Assembly: GCF_001026695.1 (NCBI RefSeq)
Contig: NZ_LDNB01000017.1
Span: forward strand, 206-64,205
Source: Neobacillus vireti
GTDB lineage: Bacteria; Bacillota; Bacilli; Bacillales; Cytobacillaceae
Direction of reading: 5' to 3'
Length of the DNA stretch: 64,000 nt
Numbering within the stretch: the first letter of the stretch is position 1; the number at the start of each line of letters is the position of its first letter. Shown piece by piece: positions 1 through 8,073 of this stretch. Position numbers and translations under genes: made by a program. Below the pieces are notes generated by a model. It did no database searches. It had not been told where the DNA came from and worked only from the letters and a program-made list of their open reading frames with translations.

Positions 1-58
1 TTTGTAAAACTTAATGGAAAAGAAAATACACGTTATATTTTTTCTTTACTTTTATTTT

Positions 59-135
59 GGCGGTGTAGCTCAGCTGGCTAGAGCGTACGGTTCATACCCG
101 TAAGGTCGGGGGTTCGATCCCCTTCGCCGCTACCA
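59..135 (+). tRNA. tRNA-Met (CAT), elongator type
   Basis: A full 77-nt cloverleaf with encoded CCA. The acceptor arm GGCGGTG pairs with CGCCGCT, and the anticodon loop TTCATAC carries CAT. The first base pair can form and the sequence matches the Bacillus elongator tRNA-Met as I remember it, so I do not call it the initiator. It is the first of four tRNAs packed in about 380 bp, likely the end of a longer tRNA operon that starts before the window. Confidence 0.95.
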
Positions 136-165
136 AAATTCGTTTATAATCTTTTTTTTAATATT

Positions 166-258
166 GGAGGAATACCCAAGTTTGGCTGAAGGGATCGGTC
201 TTGAAAACCGACAGGCGGGTAATACCGCGCGGGGGTTCGAATCCCTCTTCCTCCTCCA
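166..258 (+). tRNA. tRNA-Ser (TGA)
   Basis: A 93-nt class II tRNA with a long variable arm. The acceptor GGAGGAA pairs with TTCCTCC, and the anticodon loop CTTGAAA gives TGA. The discriminator and end read TCCA, whereas tRNA-Ser usually has G at position 73. That T is a small oddity. Confidence 0.93.
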
Positions 259-277
259 GTTTTATTTTTTTATATGT

Positions 278-362
278 GGAGGGGTAGCGAAGTGGCTAAA
301 CGCGGCGGACTGTAAATCCGCTCCCTCCGGGTTCGGCGGTTCGAATCCGTCCCCCTCCACCA
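278..362 (+). tRNA. tRNA-Tyr (GTA)
   Basis: An 85-nt class II tRNA. The acceptor GGAGGGG pairs with CCCCTCC, the anticodon loop CTGTAAA gives GTA, a long variable arm is present and the CCA end is encoded. It lies 19 bp after tRNA-Ser and 4 bp before tRNA-Trp in the same orientation. Confidence 0.95.
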
Positions 363-366
363 CTTT

Positions 367-440
367 AGGGGCATAGTTTAAAGGTAGAACTAAGGTCTCC
401 AAAACCTTCAGTGTGGGTTCGATTCCTACTGCCCCTGCCA
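367..440 (+). tRNA. tRNA-Trp (CCA)
   Basis: A 74-nt tRNA. The acceptor AGGGGCA pairs with TGCCCCT, the anticodon loop CTCCAAA gives CCA, and the end reads GCCA with CCA encoded. It is the last tRNA of the cluster. Confidence 0.95.
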
Positions 441-534
441 AATATACGCAAATTTTGATTTCATAGTTCACGCTATGGGATTTTTTTGTTTTAAGGACCA
501 ACTGCAGGAAAATTTCATTTACAAATAACTAAGG

Positions 535-568
535 AAAATCCCGCCATTGCAGGCGGGATTTTTTTTTG
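535..568 (+). terminator. Intrinsic terminator of the tRNA cluster
   Basis: The stem AATCCCGCC / GGCGGGATT with a six-base loop is followed by a run of T. It lies about 95 bp after the last tRNA and before the ccpN promoter, so it probably ends the tRNA transcript. Confidence 0.9.
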
Positions 569-619
569 CATAGGAATTTCTAAAATAGTTTGATAATTTG
601 TCAAAAAAAATAAAAGTAA

Positions 620-651
620 TTGTTTCGGATTTCGCTTAAATGTACTATACT
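620..651 (+). promoter_or_regulatory. Probable sigma-A promoter of ccpN operon
   Basis: TTGTTT at 620-625 is followed after 17 bp by TACTAT at 643-648. An overlapping, better -10 match TATACT lies at 646-651 with 20-bp spacing. Either reading starts transcription inside the cluster of CcpN-box-like sequences, so bound CcpN would lie on or just after the promoter. Confidence 0.6.
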
Positions 652-702
652 ATATACAAATAAGTATAGCACATTTATTAAAAACTTGATAAATACGGCA
701 CA
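641..702 (+). promoter_or_regulatory. Three CcpN-box-like operators
   Basis: The motif TRTGHYATAYW is, as I recall it, the published CcpN consensus of B. subtilis. The reverse strand of 663-673 reads TGTGCTATACT, a full match. The forward strand at 641-651 reads TGTACTATACT, one mismatch. The reverse strand of 692-702 reads TGTGCCGTATT, one mismatch. The first two face each other as an imperfect inverted repeat across the start region. This would make the ccpN operon autoregulated; binding is inferred. Confidence 0.6.
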
Positions 703-726
703 TTAAACGAAAACGAGGGGGTGATA

Positions 727-1359
727 ATGATTAAACTTACAGAACGGCAGGATAAAATTCTCCAAATTGTCAAACAAAATGGACCTATTACCGGACAAGA
801 AATTGCGGTAAAGCTGTCTTTAACAAGGGCTGCATTAAGACCGGATCTCGCTATTTTAACCATGTCTGGAAAATTAGATGCGAGACCGCGGGTGGGCTAT
901 TTTTTCAATGAAAATTATGAAGTGAAGCGTCAAGCCGAAAAGTTTCTCCATCAACAAGTTATCGATTATAAGGCACATCCAATTGTCGTCGATAAATCAA
1001 CCGCCGTTTATGATGCGATTGTCCAATTGTTTTTAGAGGATGTCGGTACGCTATACGCAGTGGATTCTAGAGGTCATTTAGCCGGGGTAGTCTCACGTAA
1101 GGATTTGCTCAGGGCAACATTAGGAAATAAAAATCTCCATGAATTACCTGTTAGTGTCATTATGACGAGGATGCCTAATATTTTCACCATCCGGCCTGAT
1201 GCAACCTTGCTCGAAGCAGCGAAGAAAATGATTGATAATCATATTGACTCCCTGCCTGTTGTGAAGGAAGTAGAGGAGCAGAGGAATACATATTTTCTGT
1301 TAGGACGGATCACTAAAACCACGATCACACGCGCCTATTTAGAAATAATGGAAAGATGA
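727..1359 (+). CDS. ccpN: Transcriptional repressor CcpN
   Basis: This 210-residue protein has the CcpN (YqzB) layout: an N-terminal winged helix-turn-helix (about residues 3-60, opening KLTERQDKIL) followed by a CBS pair (about 75-210). In B. subtilis, CcpN represses gluconeogenic genes such as gapB and pckA when glycolytic substrates are present, with the CBS pair sensing nucleotides. I chose the ATG at 727 because an AGGGGGTGAT ribosome site ends just before it; the in-frame GTG at 721 lies inside that site. The gene overlaps the next by ATGA, so the two are probably translationally coupled. Both flanking genes act on phosphoenolpyruvate, which supports the assignment. Confidence 0.95.
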   Translation: MIKLTERQDKILQIVKQNGPITGQEIAVKLSLTRAALRPDLAILTMSGKLDARPRVGYFFNENYEVKRQAEKFLHQQVIDYKAHPIVVDKSTAVYDAIVQLFLEDVGTLYAVDSRGHLAGVVSRKDLLRATLGNKNLHELPVSVIMTRMPNIFTIRPDATLLEAAKKMIDNHIDSLPVVKEVEEQRNTYFLLGRITKTTITRAYLEIMER

Positions 1360-2198
1360 GACGAAGAGGAGCTGCTGCCATTTTGGTACAAAAAGAGGTT
1401 GTTTATGTTATATCTGATTCGGTTGGGGAAACCGCTGAGTTTGTTGTAAAAGCAGTCGCCACTCAGTTTAACGGCGGCCATGTTGAGATTCGCCGAAATT
1501 CATATGTGGAAGACATTGAAGATATTGAAGATGTCATTTTATTGGCAAAAAAAGAGCACTCAATCATTGCCTATACAATAGTTATTCCCGCATTAAAGGA
1601 CTACTTAGATAGAAGGGCACTTGAAGAAGGAATATTAGCTGTTGACCTGCTAAGTCCATTAATGAATGCTTTCGTCACTAGATTTAAAAAACCGCCACAT
1701 CATCGTCCCGGGTTAATGAGAAAACTAGATGAAGAATATTTTCGTAAAATTGAAGCAATCGAGTTTGCTGTTAAATATGATGATGGCCGCGATCCGAGAG
1801 GAATTACAATGGCAGATATTGTTTTAATAGGTGTATCAAGGACCTCTAAAACACCGTTGTCAATGTATTTAGCACATAAGCGCTTTAAGGTAGCTAATGT
1901 TCCGTTGGTTCCAGAAGTACCTCCACCAGATGAATTGTTCGAAATACCAAGGAAAAATTGTATTGGATTAATCATTTCGCCTGATAAATTAAACGAGATT
2001 CGCAAGGAACGCTTAAAGGCATTAGGATTAGCTTCAAAGGCAAATTATGCAAGTTTTGAGCGCATACTTGAGGAACTTGACCATGCTGAAAAAATTATGA
2101 AGCGCGTTGGCTGTCCAGTTATTGATGTCTCAAATAAGGCAATAGAAGAGACGGCTGGGTTAATTTTAGACATATTAAAAAAAGAGAGGAGTTTTTGA
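1356..2198 (+). CDS. yqfL: PPDK regulatory protein (kinase/pyrophosphorylase, YqfL family)
   Basis: This protein of the DUF299/PPRP family has about 280 residues, the usual size. It shows the family opening VVYVISDSVGETAE and a P-loop-like segment GVSRTSKT at residues 159-166. Characterised members inactivate pyruvate phosphate dikinase by ADP-dependent phosphorylation and reactivate it by phosphate-dependent pyrophosphate release. The ppdK gene follows directly, so that is the likely target. The start is not certain: ATG 1356 overlaps the ccpN stop with only a weak ribosome site, and conserved sequence begins about ten residues in. Confidence 0.93.
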   Translation: MRRRGAAAILVQKEVVYVISDSVGETAEFVVKAVATQFNGGHVEIRRNSYVEDIEDIEDVILLAKKEHSIIAYTIVIPALKDYLDRRALEEGILAVDLLSPLMNAFVTRFKKPPHHRPGLMRKLDEEYFRKIEAIEFAVKYDDGRDPRGITMADIVLIGVSRTSKTPLSMYLAHKRFKVANVPLVPEVPPPDELFEIPRKNCIGLIISPDKLNEIRKERLKALGLASKANYASFERILEELDHAEKIMKRVGCPVIDVSNKAIEETAGLILDILKKERSF

Positions 2199-2200
2199 TA

Positions 2201-4870
2201 ATGGATAAATTGGTATATTTATTTCACGAAGGTCATGGCGATATGAAAGAACTGCTAGGAGGGAAGGGTGCGAACTTAGCCGAAATGACACGAATTGGCC
2301 TCCCGGTCCCTTATGGATTTACGATTACTACACAGGCGTGCAATGCTTACTATGAAGCTAGCAAAACAATCCCAGCTTTAGTAGAGAAACAAACTTTAGA
2401 AGCGCTTACCTGTTTAGAAGAAAAAATGGGCAAGAAACTTGGTGATCCGCAAAATCCATTGCTTGTTTCTGTCCGTTCCGGTTCTGTGTTTTCCATGCCT
2501 GGAATGATGGATACGATTTTAAACCTTGGCATGAATGATGAGACGGTACTCGGCGTGGCTAAATTGACAAATAATCCGCGGTTTGCTTATGATTCTTACC
2601 GCCGTTTTATTCAAATGTTCAGTAATGTCGTGCTTGAAATTGATACCTATTATTTTGAGCAATTTTTAGAAGAAACACGCGAACAAAAAGGTTATTCCTC
2701 TGACCCGGAAATGAGCGCGCCGGATTGGCAAGAGGTGATCATCGGCTACAAAGCAATTGTTAAAAAGCATACTAGAAAAGAGTTTCCACAGAATCCGAAC
2801 GAACAGCTATTTCTTGCGATTAATGCCGTCTTTAATTCTTGGAATAATCAGCGTGCGATTGTTTACCGCCGCCTGAATAAAATTCCGGACCACTTAGGTA
2901 CTGCCGTTAACATTCAAAGCATGGTATTTGGAAACATGGGGGATGATTCAGGTACGGGTGTTGCCTTCACACGAAATCCTTCGACGGGCGAGCACGTTCT
3001 TTACGGTGAATACTTAATCAATGCACAAGGAGAAGATGTCGTTGCAGGGATTCGCACGCCACAGCCAATTGCCGCTTTGAAGAATGAAATGCCGGATGTT
3101 TACAAGCAATTTGCCGATACGTGCAAACGGCTCGAGCAGCATTACCTAGAAATGCAGGACATTGAGTTTACGGTGGAACGCGGTCAGCTGTTCATCCTGC
3201 AAACTCGTAATGGCAAACGTACAGCGCAAGCGGCCATTCGAATTGCTGTTGAAATGGTCGAAGAAGGAATTATTGATAAAAAAACCGCACTGATACGTGT
3301 GGATCCGGATCAACTAAATCAATTGCTGCACCGCCGCATTGATGACACGTTTGAAAAGAGAATTTTAGCAAAAGGCTTGCCGGCATCACCGGGAGCAGCG
3401 ACAGGTCAAGTCGTCTTTGATGCAGATGAAGCGGAGCTTTTAGGCAACGATGGCAAAAAGGTGATTCTTGTTAGACCGGAAACAACACCAGATGATATCC
3501 ATGGAATCGTTGCTTCGCAAGCAATCTTGACAAGCCGCGGCGGAATGACCAGCCATGCAGCTGTTGTCGCACGGGGGATGGGGAAAGCTTGTATTTGCGG
3601 ATGCGAAGCCGTTAAGATTGATTTGAAAGCAAAACATTTTACAGTAGGTGACACCGTTGTTAACTATGGTGACATCATCACGCTTGATGGTTCTACTGGG
3701 GAAATTATGCTAGGGGAAATTCCGATGATTGATCCAGAGCTTTCGGATGAATTCCAGCTGTTACTTGCATGGGCGGACCAAGAACGAAAATTAGGTGTCC
3801 GTGCAAATGCGGATAATCCGGAAGATGCAAAGAAGGCCTTTGAATTTGGTGCAGGCGGTGTAGGGTTGTGCCGGACTGAACATATGTTTATGGATTTAAA
3901 ACGGATTCCAATTGTCCAAAAAATGATTCTTGCGGAAAATTATTCGGAAAGAATGGAAGCACTTGGAGAGCTTTTACCAATGCAACAGGGTGATTTTGAA
4001 GGAATTTTTGAAGCAATGGAAGGATTACCGGTTACAATCCGATTACTAGACCCGCCGCTTCATGAATTTATGCCAGATAAAGAAGAACTGTTAGTGGACG
4101 TAACTAAACTGCAAATCTTAGATCCGGAATCAGCGGAATTGACGAAAAAAGAGCTATTGCTGAAAAAGGTCCGCCAATTAGAGGAGTTCAATCCTATGCT
4201 CGGACACCGCGGCTGCCGTCTCGGCATGATTTATCCTGAGATCTACGAAATGCAGGCGAAAGCGATTTTCTATGCCGCGGCAAAATTAACGGAAAAAGGA
4301 ATGGAAGTGCAGCCGGAGATCATGATTCCGCTTGTTGGTCATGTGAATGAATTAAAACAAATGCGTCAGCTGGTTATTGATGCAGCAGTTCTTGTTCAGG
4401 AAGAAACGGGTAAGAGTATCGAGTATACAATCGGAACCATGATTGAAATACCGCGTGCCGCCTTGACTGCTGATCAAATTGCCGAGGAAGCTGATTTCTT
4501 CTCATTTGGAACGAACGATTTAACACAAACGACTTTTGGCTACAGCCGTGATGATGCAGAGGGCAAATTCTTACAAGCATATATCGAAAATAAAGTGCTT
4601 CCTGAAAATCCGTTTGCGGTACTTGATCAAGAGGGCGTTGGTAAGCTAGTAGAAACAGGCGTGAAACTTGGCCGCACAGCAAAGCCTTCGTTAAAAACAG
4701 GTATTTGCGGCGAACACGGCGGGGAAAAGAGCTCAATTGATTTCTGCTACAGAACGGGCTTAGATTACGTCAGCTGCTCACCATACCGCGTGCCGCTTGC
4801 TCGTTTGGCTGCCGCGCAGGCAACCATTCGCCATGAACAGAAGAAAGAAGAGGTTTATACAACAGCATAA
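2201..4870 (+). CDS. ppdK: Pyruvate, phosphate dikinase
   Basis: An 889-residue PPDK, full length for the family, that interconverts pyruvate, ATP and phosphate with phosphoenolpyruvate, AMP and pyrophosphate. The order is an N-terminal ATP-grasp domain, a phosphohistidine domain with GGMTSHAAVVAR (His452) and a C-terminal PEP-binding barrel with GICGEHGG (Cys836). I start at ATG 2201, behind AGAGAGGAG, rather than the TTG at 2195. It overlaps nothing but lies 2 bp from the stop of its regulatory protein gene. With CcpN upstream, the operon looks built for gluconeogenic PEP supply. B. subtilis 168 lacks ppdK to my knowledge, so this is a lineage difference. Confidence 0.97.
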   Translation: MDKLVYLFHEGHGDMKELLGGKGANLAEMTRIGLPVPYGFTITTQACNAYYEASKTIPALVEKQTLEALTCLEEKMGKKLGDPQNPLLVSVRSGSVFSMPGMMDTILNLGMNDETVLGVAKLTNNPRFAYDSYRRFIQMFSNVVLEIDTYYFEQFLEETREQKGYSSDPEMSAPDWQEVIIGYKAIVKKHTRKEFPQNPNEQLFLAINAVFNSWNNQRAIVYRRLNKIPDHLGTAVNIQSMVFGNMGDDSGTGVAFTRNPSTGEHVLYGEYLINAQGEDVVAGIRTPQPIAALKNEMPDVYKQFADTCKRLEQHYLEMQDIEFTVERGQLFILQTRNGKRTAQAAIRIAVEMVEEGIIDKKTALIRVDPDQLNQLLHRRIDDTFEKRILAKGLPASPGAATGQVVFDADEAELLGNDGKKVILVRPETTPDDIHGIVASQAILTSRGGMTSHAAVVARGMGKACICGCEAVKIDLKAKHFTVGDTVVNYGDIITLDGSTGEIMLGEIPMIDPELSDEFQLLLAWADQERKLGVRANADNPEDAKKAFEFGAGGVGLCRTEHMFMDLKRIPIVQKMILAENYSERMEALGELLPMQQGDFEGIFEAMEGLPVTIRLLDPPLHEFMPDKEELLVDVTKLQILDPESAELTKKELLLKKVRQLEEFNPMLGHRGCRLGMIYPEIYEMQAKAIFYAAAKLTEKGMEVQPEIMIPLVGHVNELKQMRQLVIDAAVLVQEETGKSIEYTIGTMIEIPRAALTADQIAEEADFFSFGTNDLTQTTFGYSRDDAEGKFLQAYIENKVLPENPFAVLDQEGVGKLVETGVKLGRTAKPSLKTGICGEHGGEKSSIDFCYRTGLDYVSCSPYRVPLARLAAAQATIRHEQKKEEVYTTA

Positions 4871-4879
4871 TTTCTTTGT

Positions 4880-4914
4880 AGGGACGGTACTCAAAAGGTG
4901 CCGTCCTCTTTTTT
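4880..4914 (+). terminator. Terminator of ccpN-ppdK operon
   Basis: The stem GGACGGTAC / GTGCCGTCC (one G-T pair) with a short A-rich loop is followed by CTCTTTTTT. It lies just after the ppdK stop. Confidence 0.88.
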
Positions 4915-4931
4915 AATGGTAAATTTCGATT

Positions 4932-4990
4932 CGCAAATAAAACAGGTCGATTCGCAAATAAAAAGGTTGGAACCGCAAATAAAACCATTT
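4932..4990. repeat. 21-bp degenerate tandem repeat, array 1 (3 units)
   Basis: The core CGCAAATAAAA begins at 4932, 4953 and 4974, an exact 21-bp period with variable bases between. The array lies after the ppdK terminator and before a small gene. It has no obvious coding role. Two further arrays with other cores but the same period occur at 24158 and 25714. Confidence 0.8.
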
Positions 4991-5079
4991 TACCGCCGAA
5001 TTTTTCGCGATAAAGGTTTCGTCGGATTAGCTTCCAAATTTCTGCTTATACTATAAAAAAATGAAAAAGGGGACTCAAA

Positions 5080-5271
5080 ATGGGGGCTATTGAACGAAGC
5101 GGTTATCGGTTTGTACCGGAATACAGTGTCATTCAACAAAATGGAGCCGTCCACGTCTACAACAAAGATCAATTTATCGAAGAAATAAAATTTCAGTTTT
5201 CAGGGAAATTTCCGGAACTAGATCAAATCGAAGATCTAGTTGATCAATATTGTATTCAACATGATATATAA
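5080..5271 (+). CDS. ybxH: Small YbxH-like protein (DUF5370)
   Basis: A 63-residue soluble protein whose opening GAIERSGYRFVPE and end LVDQYCIQHD recall B. subtilis YbxH (DUF5370), of unknown function. It has no signal peptide or membrane segment. An AAGGGGAC ribosome site precedes the ATG. The stop codon runs into a hairpin that may end the transcript, so it is probably a single-gene unit. The name rests on remembered similarity. Confidence 0.75.
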   Translation: MGAIERSGYRFVPEYSVIQQNGAVHVYNKDQFIEEIKFQFSGKFPELDQIEDLVDQYCIQHDI

Positions 5272-5297
5272 GACCGAATACTCGTTCGGTCTTTAGT
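5270..5297 (+). terminator. Hairpin after ybxH-like gene, probable weak terminator
   Basis: The stem AAGACCGAA / TTCGGTCTT has a six-base loop and starts within the stop codon. The following T tract is interrupted (TTAGTTTT), so termination may be partial. Confidence 0.65.
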
Positions 5298-5343
5298 TTT
5301 GTGGTAAAATAATCTCAAGAAAATTTAAAAAGGAGGGAAATTC

Positions 5344-7923
5344 ATGAGCAAATTAATAACCATTTACCCTCAAGCGATTGAACATACTAAAACGAAAATA
5401 TATGAAGATATTGACCGCTATTTAGAAGCGAAAGAAACGCTGCCAACCTTCGAACAATACATAACCGACAGGAGCCATTACATTGAACAAATTTGGGTGA
5501 ATGTTTGGTTGAATAAAGCGACCAACGATGTTCCCAAAAATGAAAAAAAGCAATTTTTAAGCGAAAAAGGGTTTGAAGTACAAGGGGTTGACCGGAAATT
5601 ACTGAATAAGCTTTTCCGCGATGAGATGCGGACGTATCAGCCCTTCGATGCAATGGGTTGGATAAAGGAAACTTTCGCTGGATATGAAGAAAATTGGGAA
5701 AAACGTTATCTGGATGCAAAGGACCATTTTTTAAAGCGCGCAGAACAGAAACAGCTTGAAGAACAGAAGCAAGCAATTAGGAGCGAAATTGAAGATACTG
5801 CTGTTGGTATTCTGGAAGAACAATATGACCTTTTCTATTTATATGTTCGTCACTTCGTTGCCCAACAACTAGCCGCCGACCTGAGAAATAATGTAAAGTT
5901 TCAAGCTGTCGATCCTTTTGCCCTTGAGGAAAAATTAGTCGATCAAGGTGCGTTTAATCCGTCTGCTTATACAACGGTTGCTGCTTTTTTTGAAGAATTG
6001 ACAGGTGATATTCATAAAACATTAAATTGGGGCCGGAGCACCTATGAGTATCAAACCTATTTCTTTGTTTATGAAAGCTTAATTTCTGATTACCTGTCGG
6101 AACTTATACCAGAAAAAGTATTAGCTGAACTACCTTTGGAACTTAAAGATGAGTTTTTAAAAACCTTTAAGGAAAAATTATCGGCCTCTTTTGTAAAAGG
6201 CAGCATTGCCCAGCTTCTCTACGATGTTGAGGGGTACATGATAGAGGATATTCAAGCGGAATACCTTTCTGACTTAGTTAGTTTGGCGGAAATTCCATTT
6301 GACCCTAGGGTGCACAAAGCAAGGTTCGAAAGGGATTTACAGGAGAGGGAAAGAAAACAGAGAGAAGAGCAAGCGGAAATTAAGCGGAAAAAAGAAGCGG
6401 AAGAACGGATGATGAAAGACATCTTTGGTGCGGAGTATGACCCTTCATTACAACGGCATGTTCGCTATGTCCTTCACATTGGCGAAACGAATACAGGGAA
6501 AACGCACCATGCCCTCGAAAAAATGAAGGCTTCAGCTAGCGGTTTGTATTTGGCGCCGTTGCGGCTATTAGCCCTTGAAGTATACGATAAGTTAAATGCA
6601 GAAGGTACACCCTGTTCATTGAAAACGGGTGAGGAGGAAAAGATCGTTCCTAATGCTGCCCATATCTCCTGTACAGTAGAAATGTTCCATGAAAAAGAGG
6701 TTTATGATGTGGTTGTCATTGATGAAGCGCAAATGATCACCGATAAGGACCGAGGCTTTTCATGGTATAAGGCAATCACGAAAGCGAGTGCGGAAGAAGT
6801 ACATATCATTGGCAGCAAAAATTCGAAAACGATGCTGCTCGAGCTTTTAGGAGATGCAAATATTGAAATTCACGAGTACAGCCGTGACACTCCGCTCGAG
6901 GTCGAAACGAAGGAATTTCATATTAAGCATATTAAAAAAGGGGATGCCCTGATTTGCTTTTCAAGGAGGCGTGTCCTTGAGACCGCCTCACGGCTGCAAA
7001 ACGACGGCCATTCTGTCAGCATGATTTACGGCAGCATGCCCCCGGAAACGCGGAAAAAGCAGATTGAGCAGTTTAATAAAGGAAAAACAAAGGTCATTGT
7101 CGCAACGGATGCGATTGGAATGGGCTTAAACTTGCCGATTCGCAGGATTGTTTTTCTTGAAAATGAAAAGTTCGATGGAACGCGCAGGCGTCTCTTAACC
7201 TCGCAAGAAGTGAAGCAAATTGCCGGACGTGCTGGGCGTAAAGGGATATATGATATCGGAAAAGTTGCTTTTACAAGTGATATCAAAAAAATGCGGAACC
7301 TGCTTGTGCAGGTGGATGAGCCTGTTCACACGTTTTCGATTGCCCCGACCAATTCTGTTTTTGAACGGTTTCAGCGCTATTACCGGGATTTAGGAACCTT
7401 TTTTGAGTTATGGGGAAAATTTGAAAGTCCGAAGGGAACAAAAAAAGCCTCACTTGCAGAAGAGAAGTCACTTTATCAAATGATTGCCGGAACAGAGATT
7501 GAAGCACGGTTGCCGTTAATGGATTTATATGGCTTTTTACACCTGCCTTTTTCGAAAAATGAGCCCGTCTTAACGAGGCAATGGGAAGAAACGATGTATA
7601 GCATCATTCAGGGAAGCGAACTGCCTGAACCAATGATAAAAGACCGGAGCTTAGAGGAACTTGAACTCAGCTATAAAGCCGTTGGACTTCATCTCTTATT
7701 TTTGTACCGATTAGGGGAACGAACGGAAGCGATTTATTGGGAACGGCTCCGCGAGCAAATTAGCGATCAAGTACAAGATAGGTTAAAAACGGATATAAAA
7801 AAATTCGTTAAGAAATGCAAGACATGTGGCAAAAAACTACCTTGGGATCATTCATTTCCAACTTGTGACTCGTGCTATCGGGAGAAATATCGTCGATATC
7901 GGTATGATGATTGGGATTTTTAA
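5344..7923 (+). CDS. Suv3-type DExH RNA helicase with zinc ribbon
   Basis: An 859-residue superfamily 2 helicase. An N-terminal helical region of about 340 residues ends in a charged coiled-coil-like stretch. The core follows: GETNTGKT (380-387), DEAQ (460-463) and ATDAIGMGLN (from 587), then a Suv3-like region with QIAGRAGRKG. The last 40 residues carry CKTC (825-828) and CDSC (841-844), a likely zinc ribbon. The closest known relatives are Suv3/SUPV3L1 RNA helicases, which unwind RNA for degradation, so RNA turnover is the likely role. No nuclease gene is adjacent. The start follows a strong AAGGAGGG site. Confidence 0.88.
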   Translation: MSKLITIYPQAIEHTKTKIYEDIDRYLEAKETLPTFEQYITDRSHYIEQIWVNVWLNKATNDVPKNEKKQFLSEKGFEVQGVDRKLLNKLFRDEMRTYQPFDAMGWIKETFAGYEENWEKRYLDAKDHFLKRAEQKQLEEQKQAIRSEIEDTAVGILEEQYDLFYLYVRHFVAQQLAADLRNNVKFQAVDPFALEEKLVDQGAFNPSAYTTVAAFFEELTGDIHKTLNWGRSTYEYQTYFFVYESLISDYLSELIPEKVLAELPLELKDEFLKTFKEKLSASFVKGSIAQLLYDVEGYMIEDIQAEYLSDLVSLAEIPFDPRVHKARFERDLQERERKQREEQAEIKRKKEAEERMMKDIFGAEYDPSLQRHVRYVLHIGETNTGKTHHALEKMKASASGLYLAPLRLLALEVYDKLNAEGTPCSLKTGEEEKIVPNAAHISCTVEMFHEKEVYDVVVIDEAQMITDKDRGFSWYKAITKASAEEVHIIGSKNSKTMLLELLGDANIEIHEYSRDTPLEVETKEFHIKHIKKGDALICFSRRRVLETASRLQNDGHSVSMIYGSMPPETRKKQIEQFNKGKTKVIVATDAIGMGLNLPIRRIVFLENEKFDGTRRRLLTSQEVKQIAGRAGRKGIYDIGKVAFTSDIKKMRNLLVQVDEPVHTFSIAPTNSVFERFQRYYRDLGTFFELWGKFESPKGTKKASLAEEKSLYQMIAGTEIEARLPLMDLYGFLHLPFSKNEPVLTRQWEETMYSIIQGSELPEPMIKDRSLEELELSYKAVGLHLLFLYRLGERTEAIYWERLREQISDQVQDRLKTDIKKFVKKCKTCGKKLPWDHSFPTCDSCYREKYRRYRYDDWDF

Positions 7924-7975
7924 AAGACATAATGAACTCGAACCGATTGATCCACGACTATAGAAAGTTTTTAAA

Positions 7976-8007
7976 CGAACTTGTCAGCCGGCAAGTTCAT
8001 TTTTTTA
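7976..8007 (+). terminator. Terminator of helicase gene
   Basis: The stem GAACTTG / CAAGTTC with an eight-base loop is followed by ATTTTTTT, about 55 bp after the helicase stop. Confidence 0.85.
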
Positions 8008-8073
8008 CCTCAAGGTCCAAGTATATTAACTTCGTTCGCCCATATGATGGATAGAAAGGAGTGTGAGAGGTTT

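Noticed and set aside
5387..5776. 129-codon minus-strand frame within the helicase gene
   Set aside because: Fully inside a well-supported gene, with no family resemblance.
7981..8073. Open frame extending the LysM-GH18 protein 31 codons upstream
   Set aside because: It begins inside the helicase terminator, has no ribosome site and adds sequence unlike the family; the conserved LysM starts right after ATG 8074.
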